In this document: positions 24,788 through 34,537 of the stretch, in pieces
Layout of the letters: each line of letters starts with the position of its first letter
How positions within the stretch are numbered: the stretch's first letter is position 1
NCBI RefSeq assembly: GCF_001550065.1
Contig: NZ_LRUB01000027.1
Coordinates: 99,927-163,926 of the forward strand
Direction of reading: 5' to 3'
Length of the DNA: 64,000 nucleotides
Source of the DNA: Kordiimonas lipolytica
GTDB lineage: Bacteria > Pseudomonadota > Alphaproteobacteria > Sphingomonadales > Kordiimonadaceae
Notes under the pieces: model-generated
Told to the model about the DNA's origin: nothing
Databases searched by the model: none
What the model saw: the letters and a program-made list of their open reading frames with translations, nothing else
Translations under genes and position numbers: made by a program

Positions 24788-25414
24788 TTAGCTGCGTGAC
24801 GGGAACATACCCTGCATGCAGATGGCGAAGTTGATCACCGTGCTTGGTTGAACGATAGCGAACGGATAGTTCTGGCCTGTGTGCTGGATCGCGAAGGCGT
24901 TCGAATCGAACCCGCCGCCCCCGGATACGGTTACACCACCAATGGCTGCCGTAGCCGTGACCTCTGCTGGTGCCGTATAGGCGTTGCCGAGAGGCGAACC
25001 AAGACCACTTGCCGGAACGGCGAGATAGTCACCATCTGCCGGCGTTGGCTTTTTGCCGCCTGCGGTGGATACCTCAACCTGGACAATATTGGTGCCGCCA
25101 CCACCACCTGCGTAGGAGTGGGCGTGCGTGTGGGACGGCAGATGGGTTGCGTTCAGCGTAACCGTTTCCGTACCCACCTTCTGGCCCATGGTGTAAGGTG
25201 GCAGGCCCGGCCCTGTGCCCCAGCCCATTGGAACGCGGCCACGCAGTTCAGGCAGGCCAAAGGTGCTGCGGCCATCACCGCCAAAGGCAGTCCCCAACAG
25301 CGAGAAAAGCGCCGTATTCTGGCTGATTGCGATCAGCGCGCCAGCACACGCCCCATAATGAAGCGGTGTAAAGTTGAAACCAAGAGCCTCAATGACCCCG
25401 AGATAGCCTTCCAT
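24788..25414 (-). CDS. Tail-collar domain protein (MdpB-like), copy 2
   Basis: The start at 25414 is set by a GGGGAAAT ribosome site and by homology to copy 1; a longer frame to 25474 lacks both. The 208-residue product has the tail-collar core (YLGVIEALGFNFTPLHYG, LPELRGRVPMGWGTGPGL, SHTHAHSY) and ends in MCMQ-like ICMQGMFPSRS. It is the first gene of the minus-strand group and is divergent from the giant adhesin gene. The paired tail-collar genes look like a local duplication. Confidence 0.85.
   Translation of the reverse strand: MEGYLGVIEALGFNFTPLHYGACAGALIAISQNTALFSLLGTAFGGDGRSTFGLPELRGRVPMGWGTGPGLPPYTMGQKVGTETVTLNATHLPSHTHAHSYAGGGGGTNIVQVEVSTAGGKKPTPADGDYLAVPASGLGSPLGNAYTAPAEVTATAAIGGVTVSGGGGFDSNAFAIQHTGQNYPFAIVQPSTVINFAICMQGMFPSRS
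24990..25039. repeat. 50-base identical repeat, copy B
   Basis: This is the second member of the pair with 23854-23903, inside the paralogous tail-collar gene and in the same frame. Confidence 0.85.
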
Positions 25415-25892
25415 AGGATTTCCCCTAACATGATTGGAATGTATGTCGAAACTCGAAAAACACACGCATAACAAGAACGTGGATTGAAACCTTAAGATTA
25501 GACGCAGTCAACTTATTAGTGCTGAAGTTTTCATGACGTCTCGAAAAACGGTTGTTCTTTTTATGCCACCAATGACGGGAAGGCTTGGAACCCGGGGATT
25601 CATGCGGGCACACAAGGCAATCAAACCCAGCCCGCCATGAAATACAACCTGAATACAACGCGTAAATGCTTGGGTTTGTGTAAAATTATTGTTTGCTATG
25701 CAGTAATTCTTCACTATTTTGTATCGTGCACATGAATAAGCTCTGCTAAGTCAAAGTTTCGACCGCGCGCTTGTGACAGAAAAACCTGCACGTGTATTTG
25801 GGGGCAATGGGTACACTTGGGCATACTGCCAAAAGCTGCACGCGATAGCGCGCTTGGGGTTGTCTGCCAGTTTTCAACAATAGGGAAATATT
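25415..25892. other. Divergent intergenic region (tail-collar group / adhesin)
   Basis: These 478 bases are AT-richer than the genes around them and contain only short spurious frames. They should hold the promoters of both divergent units. The adhesin ribosome site is AGGGAAATATT before the ATG at 25893. I could not define operators or an attachment site. Confidence 0.5.
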
Positions 25893-28800
25893 ATGGTAGA
25901 CGGCTTTGGCGGCGCCACGACAACCAACACTTGTTTCAACCAATTTAGTGAATCCGACAAGGCTGTAGGGGAACAGTACCCCGCAGTATTGATCGTTGAT
26001 TCGACGGTTGAAGATTCGGCGATCCTGCTTGACGGCCTTGTGCCAGGCACACATGTGGTACGGGCGGAAGCCGGAAAGTTGGCGGAAGTCGCCCGGGAGC
26101 TGGAAGCCCTGGCACCCACAAGTGCTGTCCATATCCTGACACACGGTGAACCCGGCGCCTTCACACTGGGGGGCGAGCGGATCGATGCCGCCAGCCTTGA
26201 AAGCGGCACCCCAATTGCACGCGCGCTGGCCCATGTTGCCGCCACTGCCAGCAGCATCGCCCTGTGGGCCTGTAATGTTGGTAAAAGCCAAATCGGCGCA
26301 CGTTTCCTTGACGCCCTGTCAAACCTGACCGGCGCAAGTGTGTATGCATCAGACCAACCTGTTGGTGCCTCCTCTGGCGGCGGCAGCTGGCATATTGGCA
26401 TACAGTCGCCTTTTACCATGCAGGCACAGACAGCCTATCCGCATACGCTGCCAACCATCGGCACCACCAACTTTGGTACAGGCCTCACCGCACTCTCGAC
26501 AGACAGTGCCGGCCCAGCCACAAACGTAGGCGGCTCAGGTCTGTCGGCCAGCTATTCCGGCGATACGACAGGGGTTGATATCGTTATCGGTGACCCGCAA
26601 AACCTGGCGTCCGTTGATGCTGACGGTAATACCCAATATGGCGAAGGTACCGCGGGTACAGATAGTTCGCTGGTTTTCGGTAATTTCGCCGGAGCTGGCG
26701 GCGTCGCAGGCACCGTACAAACCATCAACTATATCTCGCTTAAATCCGACAACGGTACAGACACATTCAATCTGGATGGTTTCTCAATTTATTATCGCGG
26801 CACCGCCGGCCAGACCTTCACCGTTACCGCGCACGATGCTTCGGGTACCCAAATTGGATCGGGTATCACCCTCAACAGCTTTACCACTTCTACCGATAAC
26901 GCTTTTGAAAACTATACAGTTGGATACCAAGCGGTTTCCGACGGTACTCTTGGGTCTAACTTCAACAACATCGTTGAATTTCGCATTACGCCCTCAGACC
27001 CATCTACCATGGCGTTCGTCGGACTGGATGATATTGTTGTCTCAGCAGCAATCACCAATAGCGCGCCGGACCTGGGCGGCACGCCGCTAGACGATACAGC
27101 CACGGAGGATGTAGCCACCGCGATCGACCTGTCTGCCTACAATGTGTCAGACAGCGACGGTGACACCATCACGCTCACCCTTGCGGTTGACCGGGGCACG
27201 ATTGCCTCGACCGACGGCAACGGCACAACGGCAGGTGTAACGGTCGCCACCTCGGGCACAACATCGATGACGCTGCAGGGTAGCGCTGCTGACCTGAATA
27301 CATATCTGAACGACACCACAAAGATCACCTTCACGACGGACAGCAACGACACCACGTCGGCAACGCTGACGGTCACGCCGAATGACGGCACGGAAGACGG
27401 CACGGCCGACACCGTCACCATCTCAATTTCAGCCGTGAATGATGACCCGGGCGCCACAGGCGTGCCAACCGATGTGACGGTCACGGAAGACACGGCCTCG
27501 AACGTGGACCTTTCCGCCACCAGCTTCAGCGACGTGGACAGCGCTAGCATTACCGTAACGCTAGCCCTCAGTGGCGGCACCTTCAGCTCACCGGCCAACG
27601 GCGCAGGCGCTGGCGCAGGCGTCACGGCAACGCTGGTGAACGCCACCACCATTACGCTCGCGGGTGCGCCTGCCGACATCAGCACCTATCTCGATACCGC
27701 ATCGAACATCCAATATACCGGCGCATCCAACGTGAACGGCAACGATGCCGCCACAATCACGGTTACAGCCAATGACGGTGACGGCTCCGGCAATGTGGCC
27801 ATGGGCACCGTCAACCTGGACATCACAGCAGTCAATGACGACCCGACCATCTCTGGCCTCGTGACAGATGTGACGGTCACCGAAGACACAGCCAGCAATG
27901 TGGATTTTTCGGCCGTTACTTTCGCTGACGTGGACAGCGCCAGCATGACCGTAACCCTGACCGCGAGCGCGGGCACCTTCAGCGCGCCGGGCGAAGGCGC
28001 AGGCGTTGGTGGCGGCGTCACGGAAACGCTGGTCAACAGCACCACCATCACGCTGGTAGGCGCACCAGCCGACATCAGTACCTATCTCGATACCGCATCG
28101 AACATCCAATATACCGGCGCATCGAACGCGAACGGTAACGACGCGGCGACCATTACTGTGACCGGCAATGACGGCGACGGCTCCGGCGATGTCGCGCTCG
28201 GTACCGTTAATGTGGACATCACGGCGGCTAATGACGCGCCGGTTCTGAACCCCGCCTTTACGCCGACCCTGACGGCGATTGATGAAGATGTCCTTGATGC
28301 CAGCAACTCAGGTGCGACGGTGGCCGCCATTGTGGCCGACGGCTCGATCACCGATGTGGATGGCGCCGCCCCCGAATCCATTGCTGTCACAGCCGTGGAC
28401 AACACCAACGGCACCTGGCAGTTCTCCACCGACGGCGGCACAAACTGGACCAGCATCAATTCAGGCACCACGAGCGACAGCAATGCGCTTCTGCTGGACA
28501 GCACAGACATGCTGCGCTTCGTCCCGGGCGCGGACTATAGCGGCTCATCCACCATCACCTTCCGGGGGTGGGACCAGACTTCGGGTGCAGCTGGCACTTT
28601 CGTGGATGCCTCCACCAATGGCGGCACCACGGCCTTCTCAAGCTCTACTGATACGGCAAGCGTTACGGTGAATGCGGTCAATGATGTGCCTGTCTTCACC
28701 GGCCTTGACGGCACGCCAAGCTTCACCGAAGGCGGTAGTGTTGTCGCCCTAGACGGCAACGTCACTATCTCTGACGCCGAACTGGACAGCCTCAACGGCG

Positions 28801-31800
28801 GCAGCGGCGACTATAGCGGTGCATCGCTCACGGTTTTGCGCAATGGCGGTGCGAATGCCAATGACAGCCTTTCGGTTGTCTCAGGTGGCAACCTGACGGT
28901 TGCGGGCGGCCCGAACGGTGGCGGCACCATTACCGCGGGCGGTAGTGTTATCGCGACTATCTCGAACGCTGGCGACGACGATGAGCTGACCATCACATTC
29001 CAAGACGTTGGCACCACGCCGACCACGGCGCTGGTGAACGAGGTGATGCAGGCCATTCGCTACTCGAACAGCAGCAACGACCCGGCAGCCAGCGTGCAGA
29101 TTGACTGGTCGCTCTCTGACGGCAACTCCGCCAACGCGCAAGGCTCGGGCGACAACCCTGGTATCGCCACCGGCTCAACCACTGTATCCATCACCGGCGT
29201 CAATGACGCACCGACACTGAGCGCCACGGGCAGCGACCCGAACTTCATTGAAGGCGGCGCCAATAGCGACCTGTTCTCCGGCGTCACAGCAGACACGGTT
29301 GAGGCTGGCCAAACCATCACGAGCATGACGCTGACTGTCACCAACGTCAGCGACGGTGCGGATGAAACCTTGACGTTCGATGGCTCTACCATCCAGCTAA
29401 CGAATGGCAATGTTGTGAATACTGCCACCAATGGCCTGACGGTATCCGTCAGCGTTGTGGGCACCACCGCAACAGTGAGCTTCACCGGCGCCACCCTGAC
29501 CGAGGCCCAGTTCCAGACGCTGGTGGATGGGATGGCCTATGCCAATGCCAGCGATGACCCGACGACGGCTGGAAACCGTGTGGTTACGATCACCGGCATC
29601 GCCGACAGCGGCGGCACAGCGAACGGTGGCAGCGACACAGCGGCACCAAACATCACATCGACTGTGTCTCTCACGGCAGTCAACGACGCCCCGGGCATCG
29701 CGAACCTCAATGGTGACAGCGCCAGCGAAATTATTGCCGGACCTAGTGCCCAGGACGTAACAGATCTGAATGACGTTACCGTCACCAACGTGGATTCAGC
29801 CGATTATAACGGCGGGTCCCTGACCCTGTCGCAACTCAGTGGCACAGCAAACGGTAACTGGGGTGTTGACGGCACTACTGTGACCTCCGGCGGCGACGGC
29901 ACCATCGCAGCGGGCGAGACCATCAGTGTGGGCGGCACGGCGATCGGTACGGTCCATGCCACGAACGACGGCCAGGGCGGCAGCACGCTGCAAATCGACT
30001 TCGATACCGCCAATGCCACCTCTGCCAATATCCAGACATTGATCCGCGCCCTGACCTTTGAAGGGCCATCCGGCATTGGCGCACGTGCATTCACGCTGAC
30101 CCTGAATGACGGCGACGGCACCGCGAACGGCGGTGACGAAGACACCGCAGCCACCTTTACGCTGACCGTAACGCCAAATCCACCTGTGATCAGCAATGTG
30201 GACGGCGACAGCTTCACCTTCACCGAAGGCGATAGCGCAACCCTAATTGACGTCAGCAGCAATGCCACACTTACGGATGCGGATTCCGCCAACTTTGACG
30301 GCGGCAACCTGACAGCCACCTTCCAGTCGGGCGGACAGGCCGCGGAAGACCTGCTGACCTTCGACACGTCCGGCACCGTGTCCCTCGCGGGCACAACGGC
30401 AGGCTCCAATGTCTCCGTCGGCGGTACGATTGTTGGCACCCTTGGCAATAATATCGCTGCGGGAAATGACCTGGTGGTCAACTTCAACACCGATGCCACA
30501 CCGGCGCGCGTTCAGGACCTCCTGCGCGCGATCCAGTATGACAATACGGGCGGGGACAATCCGACAGACGGCGACCGCGTTGTGCGCGTCACCATTGTCG
30601 ATGCGGGTACGGACCCGGCTTCCGGTTCGGCAGACATCACGATCAATGTTGATCCTGTCAACGACAACCCAACAGGCGCCACCCTGCCAACGGATGTGAC
30701 TGTCACAGAAGACACGGCCAGCGATGTGGATCTTTCCGCCGCCAACTTCACGGACGACGATAGTGCCTCCATTACCGTGACGCTCACGATTGATGACGGC
30801 ACCTTCAGCTCACCCGCCAGTGGCGCGGCTGTCGGCGCAGGCGTCACGGCAACACTGGTGAATGCCACCACCATCACACTGGTCGGCGATGCGGACGATA
30901 TCGACACCTATCTCGATACTGCCTCCCGCATCCAGTATACCGGCTCGTCAAACACCAACGGCAATGACGCGGCCACCATTACAGTGACGGCCAATGATGG
31001 CGACGGCTCTGGCAATGTGGCCATCGGCACCGTCAATATCGACATCACGGCGGTGAACGACGACCCAACGGGCGCCACGCTACCAACGGATGTGACCGTA
31101 ACAGAGGACACAGCCAGCAATGTGGATCTTTCCACCGCCAACTTCGGCGATGTGGACAGCGCCAGCATCACCGTGACACTCACGATCGATGACGGCACCT
31201 TCAGCACACCGGCCGACGGCGCGGGCGTGGGCGCAGGCGTCACCGAAACACTGGTGAACGCTACCACCATCACGCTGGTGGGTGCGCCAGACGATATCGA
31301 TACCTATCTCGATACAGCGTCCCGCATTCAGTATACCGGCAGTGCGGATACCAATGGTGACAATGCAGCGACCCTTACCGTGACCGCAAATGACGGTGAC
31401 GGCTCCGGCGATGTGGCCATCGGCACCGTCAATATCGACATCACGGCAGTCAATGACGATCCAACGGGCGCAACCTTGCCAACAGATGTGACCGTCATAG
31501 AGGACACGGCCAGCGATGTGGATCTGTCTGCCGCCAACTTCGGCGACGTGGACAGCGCCAGCATCACCGTGACGCTCAGCATTGATGCAGGCACCTTCAG
31601 CACACCGGCCGACGGCGCGGGCGTGGGCGGCGGCGTCACGGCAACACTGGTGAACGCAACTACCATCACGCTCGCAGGTGCGCCGGACGATATCGATACC
31701 TATCTCGATACCGCCTCCCGCATCCAGTATACAACGGCTGCGGACGTTGATACTGCAGATGCCGCCACCATTACCGTTACGGCAAATGACGGCGACGGGT

Positions 31801-33200
31801 CGGGCGACGTTGCCATCGGCACGGTCAGCGTGGATGTCACTGGCGTCAACGACCTGCCAACCAGCAGCGGCGGCTCGATCGCGACGGCTGAGGACACCAG
31901 CAAGGCCTTTGCGGAAAGCAACTTCAACTTCAGCGATGTAGACACGGGCGACACGCTCCAGAGTGTCCGGATCGACACGCTGCCAAGCACCGGCACGCTG
32001 AAGCTTTCCGGTGTCGCTGTCACGGCTGGCGACGTGATCGCCGTCGCCGACATCGGCAACCTGACCTACAGCCCACCATCGAACCAGTCTGGCTCCACCA
32101 GCTTTACCTACACCGTCAATGACGGCACGGGCTTTGCGACCAGCACAGCGACAATGAATGTTTCTGTTTCGGCCCGCAACGACGCGCCAAACAACATCAG
32201 CCTGTCAAACAGCAGCGTGAAGGAAACTGTCCCGGGCGCCGTGATCGGCACCGTAAGCGCGACCGACGTGGACGACAATGTATTGACCTACACTGTCAGC
32301 GACAGCCGCTTCATCATCGATGCGAACAACCAGCTGAAGCTGAAAGCTGGCGAGACACTGGATTTCGAGACCGAAAGCACGGTTACCGTGACACTCACTG
32401 CCACCGACGACGAAGGCGCATCCGACAGCGACGACTTCACCATCACTGTTATTGATGTCAACGAAATTACGGGCGGCAATGACCCTGACACCCTTGATGG
32501 CGGCGACGATGATGACTTCGTCCTGGCCCTTGGCGGCAACGACCGCGTCAACACCGGCAACGGACGTGACACGATCGACGGCGGCGATGGCAACGACGAT
32601 ATCAACGGCGGCGGCGACGACGACTTCCTCAAGGGCGGCACCGGCAACGATACAGTCGATGGCGGGTCAGGCAATGACCTTGTTTATGCCGGCCTGGGTG
32701 ACCTTGGCAATGACACGGTGCTCGGCAGCGGCGGGTTCGACAGCCTTGGCGGTGGCGCCGGGGACGATTCCATCAACGGCGGCGACAATGACGACCTCCT
32801 GTGGGGCCGGTTTGGCAGCGACACCGTTGACGGCGGCACCGGCGACGACATGCTTTATAACGGTGAAGGCAGCGACACCGTCATCGGCGGCTCCGGTGAT
32901 GACACCCTTTGGGCCGGCAACGATGACGACTTGCTCTCTGGCGGCGACGGCGATGACGTCTTCATCTTCGGCGCCAACTCCGGCAATGACACCATCACCG
33001 ACTTCGAAGTCGCAAACGACGCCCTGGACCTGCAATATAGCGGCGCGGGCTTTGGCGCGCTGGCGGATGTCCAGGCAGCCGCAAGCGATGTCACGCAGAA
33101 CGGCCAGGACGGCCTGTTGATCGATCTTGGAAACGGCCAGAGCGTGTTCCTGGTCGGCCTGGATACCGGCGATCTGGCGAGTATGACTATCACGATATAG
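25893..33200 (+). CDS. Giant RTX adhesin with DUF4347 head and cadherin-like repeats
   Basis: The 2435-residue acidic, nearly Cys-free product has no Sec signal peptide. Residues about 28-185 are a DUF4347 domain (VHILTHGEPG with H84, WACNVG with C127). About 190-390 is a lectin-like segment. About 390-2190 is a chain of cadherin/Ig-like units rich in T, D and G, many with the D-[VI]-[TN]-x-VND linker. Residues about 2195-2375 hold RTX nonapeptide repeats (GGxGxDxL/GGSGNDLVY) that bind calcium, and the last 60 residues look like a type I secretion signal. Five copies of a 132-residue module occur. It is probably exported by a type I system to the cell surface. A strong terminator follows at 33212. 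Confidence 0.9.
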   Translation: MVDGFGGATTTNTCFNQFSESDKAVGEQYPAVLIVDSTVEDSAILLDGLVPGTHVVRAEAGKLAEVARELEALAPTSAVHILTHGEPGAFTLGGERIDAASLESGTPIARALAHVAATASSIALWACNVGKSQIGARFLDALSNLTGASVYASDQPVGASSGGGSWHIGIQSPFTMQAQTAYPHTLPTIGTTNFGTGLTALSTDSAGPATNVGGSGLSASYSGDTTGVDIVIGDPQNLASVDADGNTQYGEGTAGTDSSLVFGNFAGAGGVAGTVQTINYISLKSDNGTDTFNLDGFSIYYRGTAGQTFTVTAHDASGTQIGSGITLNSFTTSTDNAFENYTVGYQAVSDGTLGSNFNNIVEFRITPSDPSTMAFVGLDDIVVSAAITNSAPDLGGTPLDDTATEDVATAIDLSAYNVSDSDGDTITLTLAVDRGTIASTDGNGTTAGVTVATSGTTSMTLQGSAADLNTYLNDTTKITFTTDSNDTTSATLTVTPNDGTEDGTADTVTISISAVNDDPGATGVPTDVTVTEDTASNVDLSATSFSDVDSASITVTLALSGGTFSSPANGAGAGAGVTATLVNATTITLAGAPADISTYLDTASNIQYTGASNVNGNDAATITVTANDGDGSGNVAMGTVNLDITAVNDDPTISGLVTDVTVTEDTASNVDFSAVTFADVDSASMTVTLTASAGTFSAPGEGAGVGGGVTETLVNSTTITLVGAPADISTYLDTASNIQYTGASNANGNDAATITVTGNDGDGSGDVALGTVNVDITAANDAPVLNPAFTPTLTAIDEDVLDASNSGATVAAIVADGSITDVDGAAPESIAVTAVDNTNGTWQFSTDGGTNWTSINSGTTSDSNALLLDSTDMLRFVPGADYSGSSTITFRGWDQTSGAAGTFVDASTNGGTTAFSSSTDTASVTVNAVNDVPVFTGLDGTPSFTEGGSVVALDGNVTISDAELDSLNGGSGDYSGASLTVLRNGGANANDSLSVVSGGNLTVAGGPNGGGTITAGGSVIATISNAGDDDELTITFQDVGTTPTTALVNEVMQAIRYSNSSNDPAASVQIDWSLSDGNSANAQGSGDNPGIATGSTTVSITGVNDAPTLSATGSDPNFIEGGANSDLFSGVTADTVEAGQTITSMTLTVTNVSDGADETLTFDGSTIQLTNGNVVNTATNGLTVSVSVVGTTATVSFTGATLTEAQFQTLVDGMAYANASDDPTTAGNRVVTITGIADSGGTANGGSDTAAPNITSTVSLTAVNDAPGIANLNGDSASEIIAGPSAQDVTDLNDVTVTNVDSADYNGGSLTLSQLSGTANGNWGVDGTTVTSGGDGTIAAGETISVGGTAIGTVHATNDGQGGSTLQIDFDTANATSANIQTLIRALTFEGPSGIGARAFTLTLNDGDGTANGGDEDTAATFTLTVTPNPPVISNVDGDSFTFTEGDSATLIDVSSNATLTDADSANFDGGNLTATFQSGGQAAEDLLTFDTSGTVSLAGTTAGSNVSVGGTIVGTLGNNIAAGNDLVVNFNTDATPARVQDLLRAIQYDNTGGDNPTDGDRVVRVTIVDAGTDPASGSADITINVDPVNDNPTGATLPTDVTVTEDTASDVDLSAANFTDDDSASITVTLTIDDGTFSSPASGAAVGAGVTATLVNATTITLVGDADDIDTYLDTASRIQYTGSSNTNGNDAATITVTANDGDGSGNVAIGTVNIDITAVNDDPTGATLPTDVTVTEDTASNVDLSTANFGDVDSASITVTLTIDDGTFSTPADGAGVGAGVTETLVNATTITLVGAPDDIDTYLDTASRIQYTGSADTNGDNAATLTVTANDGDGSGDVAIGTVNIDITAVNDDPTGATLPTDVTVIEDTASDVDLSAANFGDVDSASITVTLSIDAGTFSTPADGAGVGGGVTATLVNATTITLAGAPDDIDTYLDTASRIQYTTAADVDTADAATITVTANDGDGSGDVAIGTVSVDVTGVNDLPTSSGGSIATAEDTSKAFAESNFNFSDVDTGDTLQSVRIDTLPSTGTLKLSGVAVTAGDVIAVADIGNLTYSPPSNQSGSTSFTYTVNDGTGFATSTATMNVSVSARNDAPNNISLSNSSVKETVPGAVIGTVSATDVDDNVLTYTVSDSRFIIDANNQLKLKAGETLDFETESTVTVTLTATDDEGASDSDDFTITVIDVNEITGGNDPDTLDGGDDDDFVLALGGNDRVNTGNGRDTIDGGDGNDDINGGGDDDFLKGGTGNDTVDGGSGNDLVYAGLGDLGNDTVLGSGGFDSLGGGAGDDSINGGDNDDLLWGRFGSDTVDGGTGDDMLYNGEGSDTVIGGSGDDTLWAGNDDDLLSGGDGDDVFIFGANSGNDTITDFEVANDALDLQYSGAGFGALADVQAAASDVTQNGQDGLLIDLGNGQSVFLVGLDTGDLASMTITI
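27447..28238 (+). repeat. Two tandem copies of a 396-bp coding module
   Basis: Units 27447-27842 and 27843-28238 each encode 132 residues with TDVTVTEDTAS, DVDSAS, YLDTASNIQYTG, DAATITV and NDGDGSG. Phase and length are exact. Related copies occur at 30669-31856. Confidence 0.9.
30669..31856 (+). repeat. Three tandem copies of the 396-bp coding module
   Basis: Units 30669-31064, 31065-31460 and 31461-31856 each encode 132 residues beginning with P-T-G-A-T-L-P-T-D-V-T-V. They contain YLDTASRIQYT instead of YLDTASNIQYT found in the first pair, so the two blocks were expanded separately. Confidence 0.9.
32470..33000 (+). repeat. RTX nonapeptide-repeat coding region
   Basis: The codons encode serial GG-x-G-x-D-x-L/V units (for example GGTGNDTVD, GGSGNDLVY, GGTGDDMLY, GGDGDDVFIF). 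They fold as calcium-bound beta rolls and mark type I secretion substrates. Confidence 0.9.
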
Positions 33201-33211
33201 CCTAAACGCTC

Positions 33212-33246
33212 GGGACTGGCGGCACTTTGTCGCCGGTCCCTTTTTT
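33212..33246 (+). terminator. Intrinsic terminator of the adhesin gene
   Basis: GGGACTGGCG (33212-33221) pairs with CGCCGGTCCC (33231-33240), one G-T pair, followed directly by six T residues. This is a classic Rho-independent terminator. Confidence 0.9.
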
Positions 33247-33295
33247 ACCCCACACATATCTGGCTTCAGGCTGAAAAACGCGTCATGATGACATC

Positions 33296-34528
33296 ATGAA
33301 TGTGATGCTCGCGCTTTTCCTGTTCCTTCTGCTGGCCCGCTTTGGCGGCTTTGTCGCAGAGCGCGCACGCCTGCCCGTGTCCGTGGGTGAAATGATGGCC
33401 GGCGTGCTGATCGCCATGGCCGCCAGCAATTTCGGCGACAGCGTTCCTTTCCTGCCTGCCATCATCAAGGATGAATTCGTGGCCGCTGCGGCTGATATCG
33501 CGGTGTTTTTCCTTGTGCTGTTGGCGGGTATTGAGCTGGAACCGCGTGAGATCGCACAGGCCTCGGGCAAGGCCTTGTGGATTGCCCTCGGGGGGGTGCT
33601 GGTGCCGCTGGTGGGCGGTGTGTGGCTGGCGTGGGAATGGCTGCCCATGGGGCCGGAACACCATAGCCAGGCTCTGGTGACCGGTGTTGTGCTTTCGATC
33701 ACTGCGCTTCCGGTGGTGGTCAAGGTGCTGACCGACTTCAACAAGCTGAGAAGCAGTGCCGGTGAAATGGTCATCACCGCCGCGCTGTTTGACGACATTA
33801 TCGGGCTGGTGCTGATCGCGCTCCTGCTGGCGATTGTGGAAACAGGCGGCCTGCCTGCCCCCGCCGACCTGGGCCTGATGGCGCTGAAGGTGGCAGCCTT
33901 CTTCACCATCACCATGCTTCTTGGGGTTCATGTCTATCCCCGCGTGCAGAAGGGCCTGAAGCTCATGAAGGCTTCGGCGATCGAGTTCAGCGCGCTTGTC
34001 ACCGCGGCTCTCGGGTATGGCTGGCTCGCCGAAACCATGGGGCTGCACTGGGTGATTGGCGCTTTCATGGCAGGCCTGTATTTCGAAAAATCGCGGGTTG
34101 GCGGGCGCAGCTACACTGAAATTCTGGCCATTGTGAACACCATGGTACAAGGCGTTCTGGGGCCGCTCTTTTTCCTGTCGATGGGGCTTTACGTCGATAT
34201 TGGCGCCGCCGGAGATATGCCTGCCCTCCTGGTCGGGCTGTTGGTGTTTGCACTGCTGAGCAAAATCGTTGGCGCCGGGGTGCCCGCGCTCTTTTTGGGC
34301 TTCAACCCCCGCGACGCCGTTATCATCGGCACCGGCATGGCCGCGCGGGGCGTGGTGGGCCTTGTGGTACTTGGTATCGCTGTGGACGCTGGTGTATTTA
34401 ACGGCGCGGGCGATAACCCTGCCGGCACACCCCTGTTGACGGCGCTTGTGCTCGTCAGCGTGCTCACCACCGCACTTACGCCGCTCTTGTTGCAGCTGGT
34501 GCTCAGGAAAAATCAGACCAGGGGCTGA
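33296..34528 (+). CDS. CPA2-family cation:proton antiporter
   Basis: The 410-residue inner-membrane protein has about 12 hydrophobic segments. It matches the Kef/NapA-like Na+(K+)/H+ antiporter family: PVSVGEMMAGVLI near the N-terminus, ITALPVVVKVL, the ALFDDIIGLVL stretch with the paired aspartates of the ion site (about residues 164-165) and GTGMAARGVVGLV. It lacks the C-terminal TrkA-N domain of KefB/C. No good ribosome site is seen before the ATG. It ends 10 bases before the convergent hydroxylase. Confidence 0.88.
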   Translation: MNVMLALFLFLLLARFGGFVAERARLPVSVGEMMAGVLIAMAASNFGDSVPFLPAIIKDEFVAAAADIAVFFLVLLAGIELEPREIAQASGKALWIALGGVLVPLVGGVWLAWEWLPMGPEHHSQALVTGVVLSITALPVVVKVLTDFNKLRSSAGEMVITAALFDDIIGLVLIALLLAIVETGGLPAPADLGLMALKVAAFFTITMLLGVHVYPRVQKGLKLMKASAIEFSALVTAALGYGWLAETMGLHWVIGAFMAGLYFEKSRVGGRSYTEILAIVNTMVQGVLGPLFFLSMGLYVDIGAAGDMPALLVGLLVFALLSKIVGAGVPALFLGFNPRDAVIIGTGMAARGVVGLVVLGIAVDAGVFNGAGDNPAGTPLLTALVLVSVLTTALTPLLLQLVLRKNQTRG

Positions 34529-34537
34529 AGACCCGCC

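Noticed and set aside
22620..25414. Tail-collar genes as part of a prophage
   Set aside because: There are no capsid, portal, terminase, integrase or lysis genes around them, and such collar proteins are common as isolated chromosomal genes.
27447..31856. Repeats as a CRISPR array or mobile repeats
   Set aside because: The period is 396 bases, in frame, and encodes protein modules; there are no short palindromic repeats with unique spacers.
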